From Thalassotalea sp. Sam97 (lineage in GTDB: Bacteria; Pseudomonadota; Gammaproteobacteria; Enterobacterales; Alteromonadaceae): 64,000 bases of DNA. The DNA lies in NCBI RefSeq assembly GCF_041379765.1, contig NZ_CP166919.1:124001-188000 (forward strand), written 5' to 3'. The notes beneath the pieces are model-generated. The model had not been told where the DNA came from and made no database searches. It saw only the letters and a list, made by a program, of their open reading frames with translations. Position numbers and translations under genes: made by a program. Below, piece by piece: positions 52,087 to 61,500 of the stretch. Every line of letters starts with the position of its first letter. Within the stretch, counting starts at the first letter, position 1.

Positions 52087-53523
52087 TTACGCCGGCTGTT
52101 CGTTTTGCGCGGCTGATTTGTTAACAGGCACGGTTATGGTTACCTGCAGACCAGGCATGGTTGGTTCATTGGAAGCCAGTTGCGCTTTGATATCGCCGCC
52201 ATGCTCAGTAATGGCCTTATAGGCAATCGCCAGCCCTAGACCTGTTCCGCCGGAGCTGCGATCTCTCGCTTCACTGGTGCGATAAAACGGTTTAAAAATA
52301 TCGGTTAATTGATTTGGACTGACACCCGGACCTTGATCTTGAATCGTTATTTCTAGACGGTCGATGAAACGCTTGGCAATAATGGTAATGGTACTTTTGG
52401 CCGGACTGTAACGCAGAGCGTTTTGGAATATATTGTCAATTGCCGAGCTTAGCATCTGTTGATCACCAATAAACATCATATCGTTATCGATTTGTGCATT
52501 AATGTGTAGCTGCTTTTCTTCGAGTAGCAAGTGATAGTCATCGAGTAGCGTCTGAATAAGCGTATCGAGTGCTAAAGGTTGTTTATTGACTGCCTGTATT
52601 TGGTTTTCTAATCGCGATAATAGCAGTGCTTGGCTTATCATCTGCTCAAGTTTCGTGAGCTCTTGCTGACATCGCTGTAAATATTTATCTTGCGTCGCAT
52701 CCTGTTTGTTGTTGCTGTTGCTGTTGCTGGCAAGGGTTAGGGCTAATTGAAGCCGTGTTAAAGGTGAACGTAACTCGTGAGAAATATCCCCAAGCAAGCG
52801 TTGCTGCGCAGATACTGACGTCTGAATGCGCTCGGCCATAGTATTAAAAGACTTACCAAGTAATCCCATTTCATCGTGACGATGAGCAAAACCTTCGACC
52901 CGCGTAGCTAAATCTCCTTGGCCAAACTGATCGCTTGCGCTGATCAACTTATTAATCGGCCGCATTAACACCCAAGCAACAACATATGACAACAGTGCGG
53001 TGATAATTAATGCGCCAGTGACGCGTATCGACAGTGGTATGTTACGTATTGCGTGGGCTATATCGCGCCCTTTTAATGGCCGACCATAAAAAAGTTGCCC
53101 AGCTTGATTGTCAAGATGAATATCAACTGGGCCAACAATACGGTAATGACGAAATGTTTTGGCAACGGGTTGTGGATATTTCTGACTATGCAGATACTGG
53201 TTAATTTCCGTATCTTTGGGTTGTCGATTACTGGTGACTAGGGTGTTATCGAGTTTTAACCAAATACCTTTGGGGACACGAGGGTCATCATTTTCGATCA
53301 TGACAGATATGCTGTCAGGGTGTAATTTGGCTAGTTGACGGACAAGGTTTGCGGTCTTTTCTAGGTGCTGTAACTGACCTCGATACAGTGGTTTTACTTC
53401 CTCAAAGTCAAGCCATTGTATTGATACCCAACGGGTTATAAGCACCGCGATGATGGCGATAAGCCAGAAACTAAGGAATATCTTTAAACCAAAACTTGAT
53501 AATACTATCAGTGATTTTTTCAT
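52087..53523 (-). CDS. cpxA: Envelope-stress sensor histidine kinase CpxA-like
   Basis: A 478-residue membrane kinase. TM1 (IFLSFWLIAIIAVLITRW, about 15-32), a periplasmic sensor region of 130 residues, TM2 (about 165-188), a HAMP domain (RPINKLISASDQFGQGDLATRV), and the phospho-acceptor His249 in DISHELRSPLTRLQLALTLA. The ATPase domain carries the N box IDNIFQNALRYSP, G1 QDQGPGV and G2 SSGGTGLGLAI. Overlaps the end of cpxR by 4 nt, in the order cpxR-cpxA. With the CpxP-like gene opposite, assignment to Cpx is well supported. Confidence 0.92.
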   Translation of the reverse strand: MKKSLIVLSSFGLKIFLSFWLIAIIAVLITRWVSIQWLDFEEVKPLYRGQLQHLEKTANLVRQLAKLHPDSISVMIENDDPRVPKGIWLKLDNTLVTSNRQPKDTEINQYLHSQKYPQPVAKTFRHYRIVGPVDIHLDNQAGQLFYGRPLKGRDIAHAIRNIPLSIRVTGALIITALLSYVVAWVLMRPINKLISASDQFGQGDLATRVEGFAHRHDEMGLLGKSFNTMAERIQTSVSAQQRLLGDISHELRSPLTRLQLALTLASNSNSNNKQDATQDKYLQRCQQELTKLEQMISQALLLSRLENQIQAVNKQPLALDTLIQTLLDDYHLLLEEKQLHINAQIDNDMMFIGDQQMLSSAIDNIFQNALRYSPAKSTITIIAKRFIDRLEITIQDQGPGVSPNQLTDIFKPFYRTSEARDRSSGGTGLGLAIAYKAITEHGGDIKAQLASNEPTMPGLQVTITVPVNKSAAQNEQPA

Positions 53524-54212
53524 ACTGTGCCACTCATAAATACATAGCCAACACCGCGTACCGTTTTGATTTTATCGTCGTTGCAAAATTGATGAAGCTT
53601 GCGACGAATATTGGATATATGCATATCGATACTGCGATCATAAGCGCTAAGTGGGCGACCAAGTACGTTATTACTCAGAATCTCTTTTGACACAATTTGG
53701 TCTGGACAGGTCATTAGTAGCCTTAACATCTCATATTCTGTCCCAGTGAGTAGCAGCAATTGTTGATGACAGAATACTTCTCGGGTGTGGCCATTGACTC
53801 GCACGTCATTAAGTTCCATAGTCATGTCGCTATCTTTGTTTTGCAAAATATCAATTCGACGCAAGATAGCGCGAATGCGAGCAAGCAGCTCGCTTGGATT
53901 ATATGGTTTACTTAAGTAATCGTCAGCGCCCAGCTCTAGTCCTAATACCCGATCACTATCACTGTCTTTGGCAGTAAGCATTAATATTGGTGTTTGATAT
54001 TTCCCCCCTAGAGCTTTTAACACATCAAAGCCGTTTAATTTCGGCATCATGACATCGAGCAAGATCAAATCAAACTTACCTGAACGTATTTTTGCTAAGC
54101 CCTGTTCACCATCATAGGCACATGCAACTTGGTAACCCTCATTCGCTAAGAAGTCACTAAGTAATTCTACCAGTTCAATATCGTCATCAATAATCAATAG
54201 TTGTTTATGCAT
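53520..54212 (-). CDS. cpxR: Response regulator CpxR-like
   Basis: OmpR-family regulator of 230 residues. Receiver domain with acidic pocket IIDDDIE (Asp10, Asp11), phospho-acceptor Asp53 in LILLDVMMPKLNGFDVL and ILMLTAKDSD; winged-helix DNA-binding domain about 130-228 with RSIDMHISNIRRKLHQ and IKTVRGVGYVF. It is followed by cpxA with a 4-nt overlap. A CpxR-type box lies in the 160-bp gap toward the divergent cpxP/spy-like gene, suggesting it controls that gene and possibly itself. Confidence 0.93.
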   Translation of the reverse strand: MHKQLLIIDDDIELVELLSDFLANEGYQVACAYDGEQGLAKIRSGKFDLILLDVMMPKLNGFDVLKALGGKYQTPILMLTAKDSDSDRVLGLELGADDYLSKPYNPSELLARIRAILRRIDILQNKDSDMTMELNDVRVNGHTREVFCHQQLLLLTGTEYEMLRLLMTCPDQIVSKEILSNNVLGRPLSAYDRSIDMHISNIRRKLHQFCNDDKIKTVRGVGYVFMSGTV

Positions 54213-54281
54213 GCTGTTAATACTTATATCGCATCATCGTCAAGCTATAGTGTAACCTGACTCTATCAGCTTGCATCGCTC

Positions 54282-54297
54282 TTTACTCAATCTTTAC
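54282..54297 (-). promoter_or_regulatory. Candidate CpxR box
   Basis: On the minus strand the site reads GTAAA, six bases, GTAAA, matching the CpxR consensus of two GTAAA half-sites 4-8 bases apart. It lies about 70 bp from the cpxR start and 76 bp from the cpxP-like start, so it can serve both divergent promoters. Confidence 0.65.
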
Positions 54298-54372
54298 ATT
54301 ACCTTTGCACAAGCTTGCACAGCATTGGGTTATTATTTTCTCGTCAAATGGCAAACCTATTGGAGCGACGAA

Positions 54373-54831
54373 ATGATCAATAAAACTTTATTTACAGCCA
54401 CTGTGTTAACGTTAGCGATGCTGGTTAGCGGTGGCGTTATGGCGAAACATCATGGTGAACGAAGCCATAAAGGTGGCTGGTTTGCACGAGCTGTGCAGCA
54501 ACTGGAGCTTAACGATTCGCAGCAACAGCAGATTAAGCAAATTCGCATGGACAGTAAAAAACAGTTAAAGGCATTGCATCAACAAGGGCGTGATTCCAAT
54601 GCCCGTCAAGCGATGTTTGAATTAATAAAGGCAGAAGACTTTAATGAACAGCAATTTTTGCAATTACACCAGCGACAAGCTGATATGAAGGCAGAGATGG
54701 CGCTGATTAAGAGCAAATCAATGCATCAAGTTTATCACCTGTTGACGCCTGCTCAGCAACAAGAGCTATTACAGATGATGGCAAAACATCAGCAGCGCAA
54801 AAGAGACAGGCACAGCGCCAGTAATAATTAA
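54373..54831 (+). CDS. Spy/CpxP-family periplasmic chaperone
   Basis: About 152 residues from ATG 54,373, chosen because it opens a signal peptide (MINKTLFTATVLTLAMLVSGGVMA) and has GGAG nine bases upstream; the longer frame from 54,271 is not supported. The mature protein is helical and Gln/His/Lys-rich, with the two family motifs: LELNDSQQQQIKQIRMDS and LLTPAQQQELLQMM (LTxxQ type). CpxP inhibits CpxA and Spy prevents aggregation; the position opposite cpxRA and the CpxR-like box suggest the CpxP role. Which of the two it is cannot be settled by sequence alone. Confidence 0.88.
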   Translation: MINKTLFTATVLTLAMLVSGGVMAKHHGERSHKGGWFARAVQQLELNDSQQQQIKQIRMDSKKQLKALHQQGRDSNARQAMFELIKAEDFNEQQFLQLHQRQADMKAEMALIKSKSMHQVYHLLTPAQQQELLQMMAKHQQRKRDRHSASNN

Positions 54832-54857
54832 ACTTACTTAAGCGTTAAATTCAAATA

Positions 54858-54890
54858 AGGTGCTATCACTTCAAGGTGTTAGCACTTTTT
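54858..54890. terminator. Rho-independent terminator after the cpxP/spy-like gene
   Basis: AGGTGCTATCAC, loop TTCAAG, GTGTTAGCACTT followed by T-run to 54,890: a 12-pair stem with one mismatch and one G-U. It overlaps the 3' end of the convergent glycerate kinase gene (stop at 54,879). Confidence 0.78.
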
Positions 54891-56036
54891 GTTTAATTGC
54901 ATCGCTAACTTGATACTACGGGCTATATTCTCACTGGTATCGACGATATTCTGGTGACCTTGAGTTAGCGCTTGTTGGATCGTTTGAGGCTGGTTAACCA
55001 CACTAAATACAGCGGTGACACCATGTTGATAAACCTGCTTGATACCATCTCCTGTAGAGCCACAAATCGCGACAACGGGCACTTGATGGTGCTGAGCGAG
55101 CTTAGCTATGGCCACAGGAGCCTTGCCGTGAATTGATTGCCCATCCATGCGACCTTCACCTGTAATCACTAAATCAGCCTGCTCTATGTGCTGATTTAAG
55201 TTGATGGACTCGATAACTAATTCACTGCCACTTTGCAGTTTACCGCCCACGGCTGCCATCAACGTTGCCCCTATACCACCGGCAGCGCCAGCCCCTGGCT
55301 TTGTCGCTACATCCACCGCAAAGTGCTGTTCTATCAACCGGGCAAAGTGCGCCAAGGCGTGATCAAGAAGGTTAATATCCTCTGCCGATGCACCTTTTTG
55401 CGGGCCGAATATGGCGCTCGCACCACGAGGACCACATAGCGGGTTATCAACGTCAGCGGCGATGGTAAACTTGCAATGGCTAAGGTTTTTGTTCACATCG
55501 CTGTCGTCAATGCAGGCAACATTAAGCAGTGCAGCGCCTCCAAGTTCCACCGGTCGCATAGTATGGTCAAGCAAGCGATAGCCCAGTGCAGTTAGTATGC
55601 CAGCTCCAGCGTCATTGGTTGCAGAACCTCCTAGCCCCAAGATAATGTGCTTTGCGCCATGGTTTAGTGCGTCGTTAATGAGTTGGCCGGTACCGTAGCT
55701 TGAAGTGATTTTCGCATCGCGTTGCTCGGGTTCAACTAGATGTAAGCCTGATGCCGCAGCCACTTCAATTATTGCGGTATCACTGTTACCAAGCCAACCA
55801 TAATTAGCCGATATTGGTCGACCTAGAGGATCAAGCGCTTTGACACAACTATAGTGACCAGCGGTTGCTGTGACCATAGCTTCAACCGTACCCTCACCAC
55901 CATCGGCCATCGGTAGTAGATGAAATTCAGCATTGGTAAACACTTGGCGAAAACCCTGCTGTATTGCCGCACAGACTTGTTTGGCGCTAAGGCTTTCTTT
56001 AAATGAATCCGGTGCGATAACGATATTCAAAGGCAT
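54879..56036 (-). CDS. Glycerate kinase (GlxK/GarK family)
   Basis: A 385-residue type-I glycerate 2-kinase. It starts MPLNIVIAPDSFKESLSAKQVC and holds LPMADGGEGTVEAMV, IIEVAAASGLHLV, KHIILGLGGSATNDAGAGIL, FTIAADVDNPLCGPRGASAIFGPQKGA and DLVITGEGRMDGQSIHGKAP, all family hallmarks. It phosphorylates D-glycerate with ATP. No glyoxylate or glucarate pathway genes are near, so which of glxK or garK it represents is open. It stands alone, with a 370-bp gap upstream. Confidence 0.93.
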   Translation of the reverse strand: MPLNIVIAPDSFKESLSAKQVCAAIQQGFRQVFTNAEFHLLPMADGGEGTVEAMVTATAGHYSCVKALDPLGRPISANYGWLGNSDTAIIEVAAASGLHLVEPEQRDAKITSSYGTGQLINDALNHGAKHIILGLGGSATNDAGAGILTALGYRLLDHTMRPVELGGAALLNVACIDDSDVNKNLSHCKFTIAADVDNPLCGPRGASAIFGPQKGASAEDINLLDHALAHFARLIEQHFAVDVATKPGAGAAGGIGATLMAAVGGKLQSGSELVIESINLNQHIEQADLVITGEGRMDGQSIHGKAPVAIAKLAQHHQVPVVAICGSTGDGIKQVYQHGVTAVFSVVNQPQTIQQALTQGHQNIVDTSENIARSIKLAMQLNKKC

Positions 56037-56406
56037 GTGCTCTGGCTCAGGGGTGTATTGGCGTTAAATACTTAACATAATCAACTTTATGTCAATCAAC
56101 AAGGGCTATAACTGAGCATAATAAATGACACCCTGACATTAACGGTGGTTGTTAAATCGACTAACGGCTGCCTAGCTAAGCAGAATAGGGACTACAAGAG
56201 TGGCGGGTAGATGTTAAGGTGTTTGTCGTTATTAGCGTTGATGAAATTTAATCATCTATGCCAAGCATCTAAGAACAGCGCCTACAGAGCCATACTTATC
56301 CAAGTGCAATGTTATGGATAAGTATGGTTTGTGAAGCTGGTGGTACTTCGCGCGTGCAAAGCTTTATTACCAGCATTTTAGTCATGAGTGTAACAATATC
56401 AACCAG
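56037..56406. other. Intergenic region with a 12-bp inverted repeat
   Basis: 370 bp without a coding frame that I can support, between glycerate kinase and tex, both on the minus strand. It must carry the glycerate kinase promoter. The most notable structure is a perfect 12-bp inverted repeat at 56,290-56,327 downstream of tex. Confidence 0.6.
56290..56327. repeat. Perfect 12-bp inverted repeat
   Basis: CCATACTTATCC and GGATAAGTATGG are separated by 14 bases. It lies 80 bp after the tex stop on the minus strand. No T-run follows, so it is less likely to be a simple intrinsic terminator; a regulator site or a mini-element end is possible. Confidence 0.7.
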
Positions 56407-58737
56407 TTAGTTTTTCTTGGCTTTGGCAAAGGCTTCAGCGAAGGCATTACCCATCATGCTATTACCCTGCGGCTTATTCTGGCGCGGTTTCGCTTTGTTG
56501 CTATGTGCATTGCCAGTCTTACCTGATGCGGATTTGTTTGTCTGTTGGCTTTTCTGGCCTTTGTTTACCGCAGCACTTTCGTCAAGGCGCATTGTCAGGC
56601 TAATACGCTTACGCTTGGAGTCAACTTCAAGGACTTTTACTTTAACAATATCCCCCGCTTTCACGACGTCTCGTGGGTCACTAACAAACTTGTTGGTTAA
56701 CGATGAGATATGAACTAAGCCATCTTGGTGAACACCAATATCGACAAACGCACCAAAATTAGTGACATTTGAAATAACCCCTTCAAGTAACATATTCACT
56801 TGTAAGTCATTGATACTTTCTACCCCCTCTTTAAAACGCGCGGTTTTAAATTCAGGGCGTGGATCGCGGCCGGGTTTGTCGAGTTCGTGGATAATATCGA
56901 TGACTGTCGGTAATCCGGTACTTTCACTAACAAAGTCAATTGCTTGCAGGGCATTTAATATATTGCTGTTGGCGATTAATTGTTCGACCTCAGTGCCTGT
57001 CTTGGCAACGATCGCTTCAACAACATGGTAACTTTCCGGATGCACAGCAGAGCCATCAAGTGGATTTTTCGCTTGGCGAATACGTAAAAAACCGGCGGCT
57101 TGTTCAAATGCTTTGGGGCCAATACGCGGCACTTTTAGCAGTTGCTGGCGCTCGTCAAAACGACCGTGTTGATCTCGATAGCTAACAATGTTTTGCGCCA
57201 TGGTTTTCGTTAAGCCAGCCACCCGGTTTAATAATGGCACAGATGCACTGTTTATATCGACGCCGACGGCATTTACGCAGTCTTCCACAACCGCATCAAG
57301 GGTATGGCTTAAGCGGCTTTGACTGACATCATGCTGATATTGGCCTACACCAATGGCTTTCGGTTCAATTTTTACTAACTCTGCTAACGGGTCTTGCAGG
57401 CGACGAGCGATGGATACCGCACCTCGCAAAGAGACATCGAGTTCAGGAAACTCATTAGCGGCAAACTCGGAGGCTGAATAGACACTTGCACCCGCTTCAG
57501 AGACAATCATTTTGGCAAGCTTATGGTCGAGTTTGGCTATGGCTTCAGCCACGAGTTTATCGGTTTCACGCGAGCCTGTGCCATTGCCAATGGCGATCAA
57601 GTCGACCTTATATTGCTGGCATAAATTCACCAAGGTACGAATTGACTTGTCCCAGTGTTTTTGTGGCTCGTGAGGGTAAATTGTGGTGGTATACAGTAAC
57701 TTGGCGGTTGCATCAATGATAGCGATTTTACACCCCGTTCGGATACCAGGGTCAATGCCAAGGGTGACTTTCGCGCCACCAGGCGCTGCCATTAATAAGT
57801 CCTTTAAGTTATCAGCAAACACTTTTATCGCTTCCAGTTCTGCCTGCTCACGCATATTGGCAAGCAACTCATTTTCTAACGATAAGCTTAATTTAGCTCG
57901 CCAAGTTTGGCGAATCACGCGACTGAGCCACGCGGCACCGTTTTGCTGGGTAAGGTGAACACCTAAGTGATCACGAATGATTTCTTCAGCGCTTGATTCA
58001 CCGCTTTGTTGGCCTGGATCGGCGTTAAGTTGCAATTGCAGCAAACCTTCGTTACGACCTCGTAACATAGCCAGTGCTCGATGTGACGGCACTTTACTGA
58101 GTAATTCGCTATGTTCAAAATAGTCTTTAAACTTTTCTGCTGCATGTTGTTTGCTACTAACAACTCGGCTTTCAATGTGAGCACGACGTTGCAGGTGGCG
58201 GCGAAGTTTTTGAATAAGCTGTGCATCTTCGGCAAAACGCTCGATAGCGATATAGCTAGCACCTTCGAGTGCTGATTTTACATCGTCAATATGACCTGCG
58301 GGGTTAAGGTATGCACTGGCAACCTGCTCAGGGACAAGAGATAAGTCGTTAAGCAATGCTTCGGCTAATGGTGCTAGCCCTGCCTCGATTGCCATTTGCC
58401 CTTTGGTACGACGTTTAGGCTTATATGGTAAATATAAATCCTCAAGCTCGGTTTTGTTGTCGACCTGAAAAATTTTGTTTTTCAGTTCAGTTGTTAATTT
58501 ACCTTGTTCGTCAATGTTTCTTAGGACTAACTGTCGACGTTCATCGAGTTCTCGTAAATACGTTAAGCGTTGTTGCAAATGACGTAAATGAGTGTCATCT
58601 AAACCTTGCGTCGCTTCTTTACGGTAGCGGGCAATAAATGGAACGGTAGCGCCTTCATCAAGTAGGTTGATCGCGGCATTAACTTGGCTAGGTTTAACGT
58701 TTAGTTCGCTAGCTATCGTTTGTGCAATTTGTTGCAT
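56407..58737 (-). CDS. tex: Transcription accessory protein Tex
   Basis: A 776-residue RNA-binding protein. Domains in order: N-terminal Tex domain (LNVKPSQVNAAINLLDEGATVPFIARYRKEATQGLDD), a YqgF/RuvX-like domain (VTLGIDPGIRTGCKIAIID at about 330-348), helix-hairpin-helix repeats (VGVDINSASVPLLNRVAGL and LLKVPRIGPKAFEQAAGFLRI) and a C-terminal S1 domain (VISNVTNFGAFVDIGVHQDGLVHISSL). A Lys/Gln/Asn-rich tail follows. Family members bind nucleic acid nonspecifically and affect expression of stress and virulence genes. It diverges from greB, the normal neighbour in gammaproteobacteria. Confidence 0.96.
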   Translation of the reverse strand: MQQIAQTIASELNVKPSQVNAAINLLDEGATVPFIARYRKEATQGLDDTHLRHLQQRLTYLRELDERRQLVLRNIDEQGKLTTELKNKIFQVDNKTELEDLYLPYKPKRRTKGQMAIEAGLAPLAEALLNDLSLVPEQVASAYLNPAGHIDDVKSALEGASYIAIERFAEDAQLIQKLRRHLQRRAHIESRVVSSKQHAAEKFKDYFEHSELLSKVPSHRALAMLRGRNEGLLQLQLNADPGQQSGESSAEEIIRDHLGVHLTQQNGAAWLSRVIRQTWRAKLSLSLENELLANMREQAELEAIKVFADNLKDLLMAAPGGAKVTLGIDPGIRTGCKIAIIDATAKLLYTTTIYPHEPQKHWDKSIRTLVNLCQQYKVDLIAIGNGTGSRETDKLVAEAIAKLDHKLAKMIVSEAGASVYSASEFAANEFPELDVSLRGAVSIARRLQDPLAELVKIEPKAIGVGQYQHDVSQSRLSHTLDAVVEDCVNAVGVDINSASVPLLNRVAGLTKTMAQNIVSYRDQHGRFDERQQLLKVPRIGPKAFEQAAGFLRIRQAKNPLDGSAVHPESYHVVEAIVAKTGTEVEQLIANSNILNALQAIDFVSESTGLPTVIDIIHELDKPGRDPRPEFKTARFKEGVESINDLQVNMLLEGVISNVTNFGAFVDIGVHQDGLVHISSLTNKFVSDPRDVVKAGDIVKVKVLEVDSKRKRISLTMRLDESAAVNKGQKSQQTNKSASGKTGNAHSNKAKPRQNKPQGNSMMGNAFAEAFAKAKKN

Positions 58738-58832
58738 AGTGTAATGTTAACTGTGCCAGAGGAAATTTAATTGTTGCAGAGTATATACCTTTAGGATGAC
58801 AATAATTCCAGTTAATTTTAATTTTTCTAATT

Positions 58833-59315
58833 ATGAATAAAAGCGATTACATTACCAGAGAAGGCTGGGAGCGCCTTGATAAAGAACTTAAATATTTATG
58901 GAAAGAAGAGCGACCGAAAGTAACCCGCGCTGTATCAGAAGCGGCCGCGCTCGGCGATCGCAGTGAAAATGCAGAATATATTTATGGTAAAAAGCGTTTA
59001 CGCGAAATTGATCGTCGGGTTCGTTTTTTAAGCAAACGTTTAGACCAACTGAAAATCGTTTACCCTGAAAAACAGCAAGAAGGACGCGTGTTCTTTGGCG
59101 CATGGGTTACCTTGCTCGATGAAGACGATAAACAAGTGACGTACCGCTTGGTTGGACCCGACGAATGGGATGTGAAAAAAGGCGAAATTAGTATTGATTC
59201 ACCGGTTGCAAGAGCCTTATTAGGTAAACGTATTGATGATGAGGTGGTGGTCAAAACGCCGGATGGTGAACGTTATTTGGAAGTTGTCGACATTCGTTAT
59301 CAGACGACAAAATAA
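58833..59315 (+). CDS. greB: Transcription elongation factor GreB
   Basis: A 160-residue factor that stimulates RNA cleavage by backtracked RNA polymerase. The N-terminal coiled coil (YITREGWERLDKELKYLWKEERPKVTRAVSEAAALGDRSENAEY) holds the acidic tip, and IYGKKRLREIDRRVRFLSKRL is specific for GreB over GreA. The C-terminal domain has VFFGAWVTLLDEDDKQVTYRLVGPDEWD and SPVARALLGKRIDDEVVVKTPDG. It diverges from tex with 95 bp between starts. Confidence 0.97.
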   Translation: MNKSDYITREGWERLDKELKYLWKEERPKVTRAVSEAAALGDRSENAEYIYGKKRLREIDRRVRFLSKRLDQLKIVYPEKQQEGRVFFGAWVTLLDEDDKQVTYRLVGPDEWDVKKGEISIDSPVARALLGKRIDDEVVVKTPDGERYLEVVDIRYQTTK

Positions 59316-59437
59316 CCCGAGATAATTCATAGTTTGTAACAAATTCACTGCTAAACTACTGTTAATTACTCGAAATTTTCAATATCTTATGGCTAATAAG
59401 CTAGTAATAGCATTGATAATAATATTATGGGGCGTTT

Positions 59438-60160
59438 ATGGGACAGGAAACTCCAAAGATTTTAGTGGTTGATGATGATATGCGTTTACGGGCACTGCTT
59501 GAACGCTATTTGGTTGAACAAGGTTACCTTGTTCGTAGCGCCGCTAATTCTGAGCAAATGGATCGTTTGCTAGAGCGAGAAAACTTTCATTTAATTGTGC
59601 TTGATTTAATGTTGCCTGGCGAAGATGGCTTATCGATTTGTCGTCGCTTGCGTCAAGACGATAATCAAGTGCCTATCATCATGCTAACGGCAAAAGGGGA
59701 TGAGGTTGATCGCATCATTGGCCTTGAGTTAGGTGCCGATGATTATATGCCTAAACCGTTTAACCCAAGAGAATTGCTGGCTCGTATTAAAGCGGTATTA
59801 CGCCGTAAAACCAGTGAAGCGCCTGGGGCTCCATCACAATCGGAAGAGGTTATTGCCTTTGGCGATTTCAGTTTGAATTTGGCGACCCGTGAAATGCGCA
59901 AAGGCGATATCGCCATGCCGTTAACAAGTGGCGAATTTGCCGTGTTAAAGGCGTTAATCACCCACCCGAGAGAGCCGCTATCGCGAGACAAGTTAATGAA
60001 CTTAGCACGGGGTAGAGATTATTCGGCATTAGAGCGCAGTATTGACGTACAAGTATCGCGGTTACGCCGCATGCTGGAGGTCGATCCGGCAAGCCCGCGT
60101 TATATTCAAACCGTCTGGGGTTTAGGTTACGTGTTTGTGCCAGATGGCCAACAAGCCTAG
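59438..60160 (+). CDS. ompR: Osmolarity response regulator OmpR
   Basis: A 240-residue response regulator very close in layout to E. coli OmpR. Receiver: ILVVDDDMRLRALLERYLVEQGY, phospho-acceptor Asp56 in LIVLDLMLPGEDGL, IIMLTAKGDEVDRIIGLELGADDYMPKPFNPREL. The winged-helix effector ends RSIDVQVSRLRRMLEVDPASPRYIQTVWGLGYVFVP. The start follows a TGGGGCG stretch. It forms an operon with envZ, 18 bp downstream, and probably controls porin genes. Confidence 0.96.
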   Translation: MGQETPKILVVDDDMRLRALLERYLVEQGYLVRSAANSEQMDRLLERENFHLIVLDLMLPGEDGLSICRRLRQDDNQVPIIMLTAKGDEVDRIIGLELGADDYMPKPFNPRELLARIKAVLRRKTSEAPGAPSQSEEVIAFGDFSLNLATREMRKGDIAMPLTSGEFAVLKALITHPREPLSRDKLMNLARGRDYSALERSIDVQVSRLRRMLEVDPASPRYIQTVWGLGYVFVPDGQQA

Positions 60161-60178
60161 AACCGTTAAACTGTCGAA

Positions 60179-61471
60179 ATGAAATTGTTACCCAAAAGTG
60201 CCTTTGGCCAAACGGTACTGCTGATAGGTTTTTTGTTATTAATTAATCAAGTGGTGTCTTACTTGAGTGTTGCCATTTATGTGATTAAGCCAAACTTAGA
60301 GCAAATTAATCAGTTGTTGGCCAAGCAAGTGAAAGTGGTGTTTATAGATGGTGGGGATAGTGGCTTTAACCCACAACTGGCTGAAGCCTTCCACAAAGAG
60401 ACCGGTATCGGCGTATATCGCCAAGGCGATGCTCAATTGCTTGGTTTGCAAGAAGCTGCTCACTATCCCTACTTATCAATGCAAATGAGCGAGCTACTTG
60501 AAGGCGATGCTGAAGTCAGAATTTCGCAGGGTGATGAATATTTATTTTGGATACGGCCACCGCAAGCACCTAACTTATGGGTGAAGATCCCGTTACATGG
60601 CTTAGATGAAGCCAGTTTTTATCCGTTAATTTTTTACTTGGTGGTTATCGGTGGTTTGAGTGTGATCGGCGGTTACTTATTTGTAAGACAACTTAATCGT
60701 CCCCTAAAAGCCCTACAAAATGCTGCGCTCGATGTTAGTCGAGGAAAATTTCCTGAGCCACTGAAAGAGCAAGGTTCAAGTGAGATAGTGGAAGTCACCC
60801 GTGCATTTAATCGCATGTCAAAAGGTATTAAACAACTAGAAGCGGATCGCAGTTTATTGATGGCAGGTATTTCACATGATTTACGTACGCCACTGACCCG
60901 TATTCGCCTGGCATCCGAAATGATGAATAAAGACGATGAATATCTTAAAGAGGGTATTGAAAAAGATATCGATGATATGAACTCGATTATTGATCAATTT
61001 ATTGATTATATTCGTCATGACATGATGGAAAAATCCAGTCTTAATCAGCTCAATACCTTAATTAAAGAAGTGGTTGAAACTGAGCAGTTAGAACAGCGTC
61101 AGATCCATGTTAAGTTAGCAGAACTGCCGCAAGTGCCGATGGTTTATCCTGCACTTAAGCGAGTGCTTACTAACTTGGTGCAGAACGCATTTAAATATTC
61201 TAGCAACGATATTGAAATTCATTCAGGCCTTGATCGCCAACGCAGTATGGTCTTTTTTAGCGTTGAAGATCGTGGGCCAGGTATTGCGGAAGGTGATGTG
61301 GAGCGACTGTTTCAGCCATTTGAACAGGGAGATACGGCTCGAGGCACTGAAGGAAGTGGTCTTGGCTTAGCGATTATCAAACGCATTGTCGATGGCCATA
61401 ACGGCCAGGTAGTGCTCACTAATCGCCAAGGTGGTGGCTTAAGTGCCAGTGTCTATTTACCAATAACCTAA
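60179..61471 (+). CDS. envZ: Osmosensor histidine kinase EnvZ
   Basis: A 430-residue inner-membrane kinase. TM1 at about 10-32, a periplasmic domain of about 115 residues, TM2 at 149-169, HAMP (RQLNRPLKALQNAALDVSRG) and the phospho-acceptor His233 in ISHDLRTPLTRIRLASEMM, the exact EnvZ-type H-box. ATP-binding: LTNLVQNAFKYS, EDRGPGI, GTEGSGLGLAII. Paired with ompR. It ends 30 bp before the convergent small membrane protein gene. Confidence 0.95.
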   Translation: MKLLPKSAFGQTVLLIGFLLLINQVVSYLSVAIYVIKPNLEQINQLLAKQVKVVFIDGGDSGFNPQLAEAFHKETGIGVYRQGDAQLLGLQEAAHYPYLSMQMSELLEGDAEVRISQGDEYLFWIRPPQAPNLWVKIPLHGLDEASFYPLIFYLVVIGGLSVIGGYLFVRQLNRPLKALQNAALDVSRGKFPEPLKEQGSSEIVEVTRAFNRMSKGIKQLEADRSLLMAGISHDLRTPLTRIRLASEMMNKDDEYLKEGIEKDIDDMNSIIDQFIDYIRHDMMEKSSLNQLNTLIKEVVETEQLEQRQIHVKLAELPQVPMVYPALKRVLTNLVQNAFKYSSNDIEIHSGLDRQRSMVFFSVEDRGPGIAEGDVERLFQPFEQGDTARGTEGSGLGLAIIKRIVDGHNGQVVLTNRQGGGLSASVYLPIT

Positions 61472-61500
61472 ATTACTTAATTTGTCGCTCTAGTTTGCCG

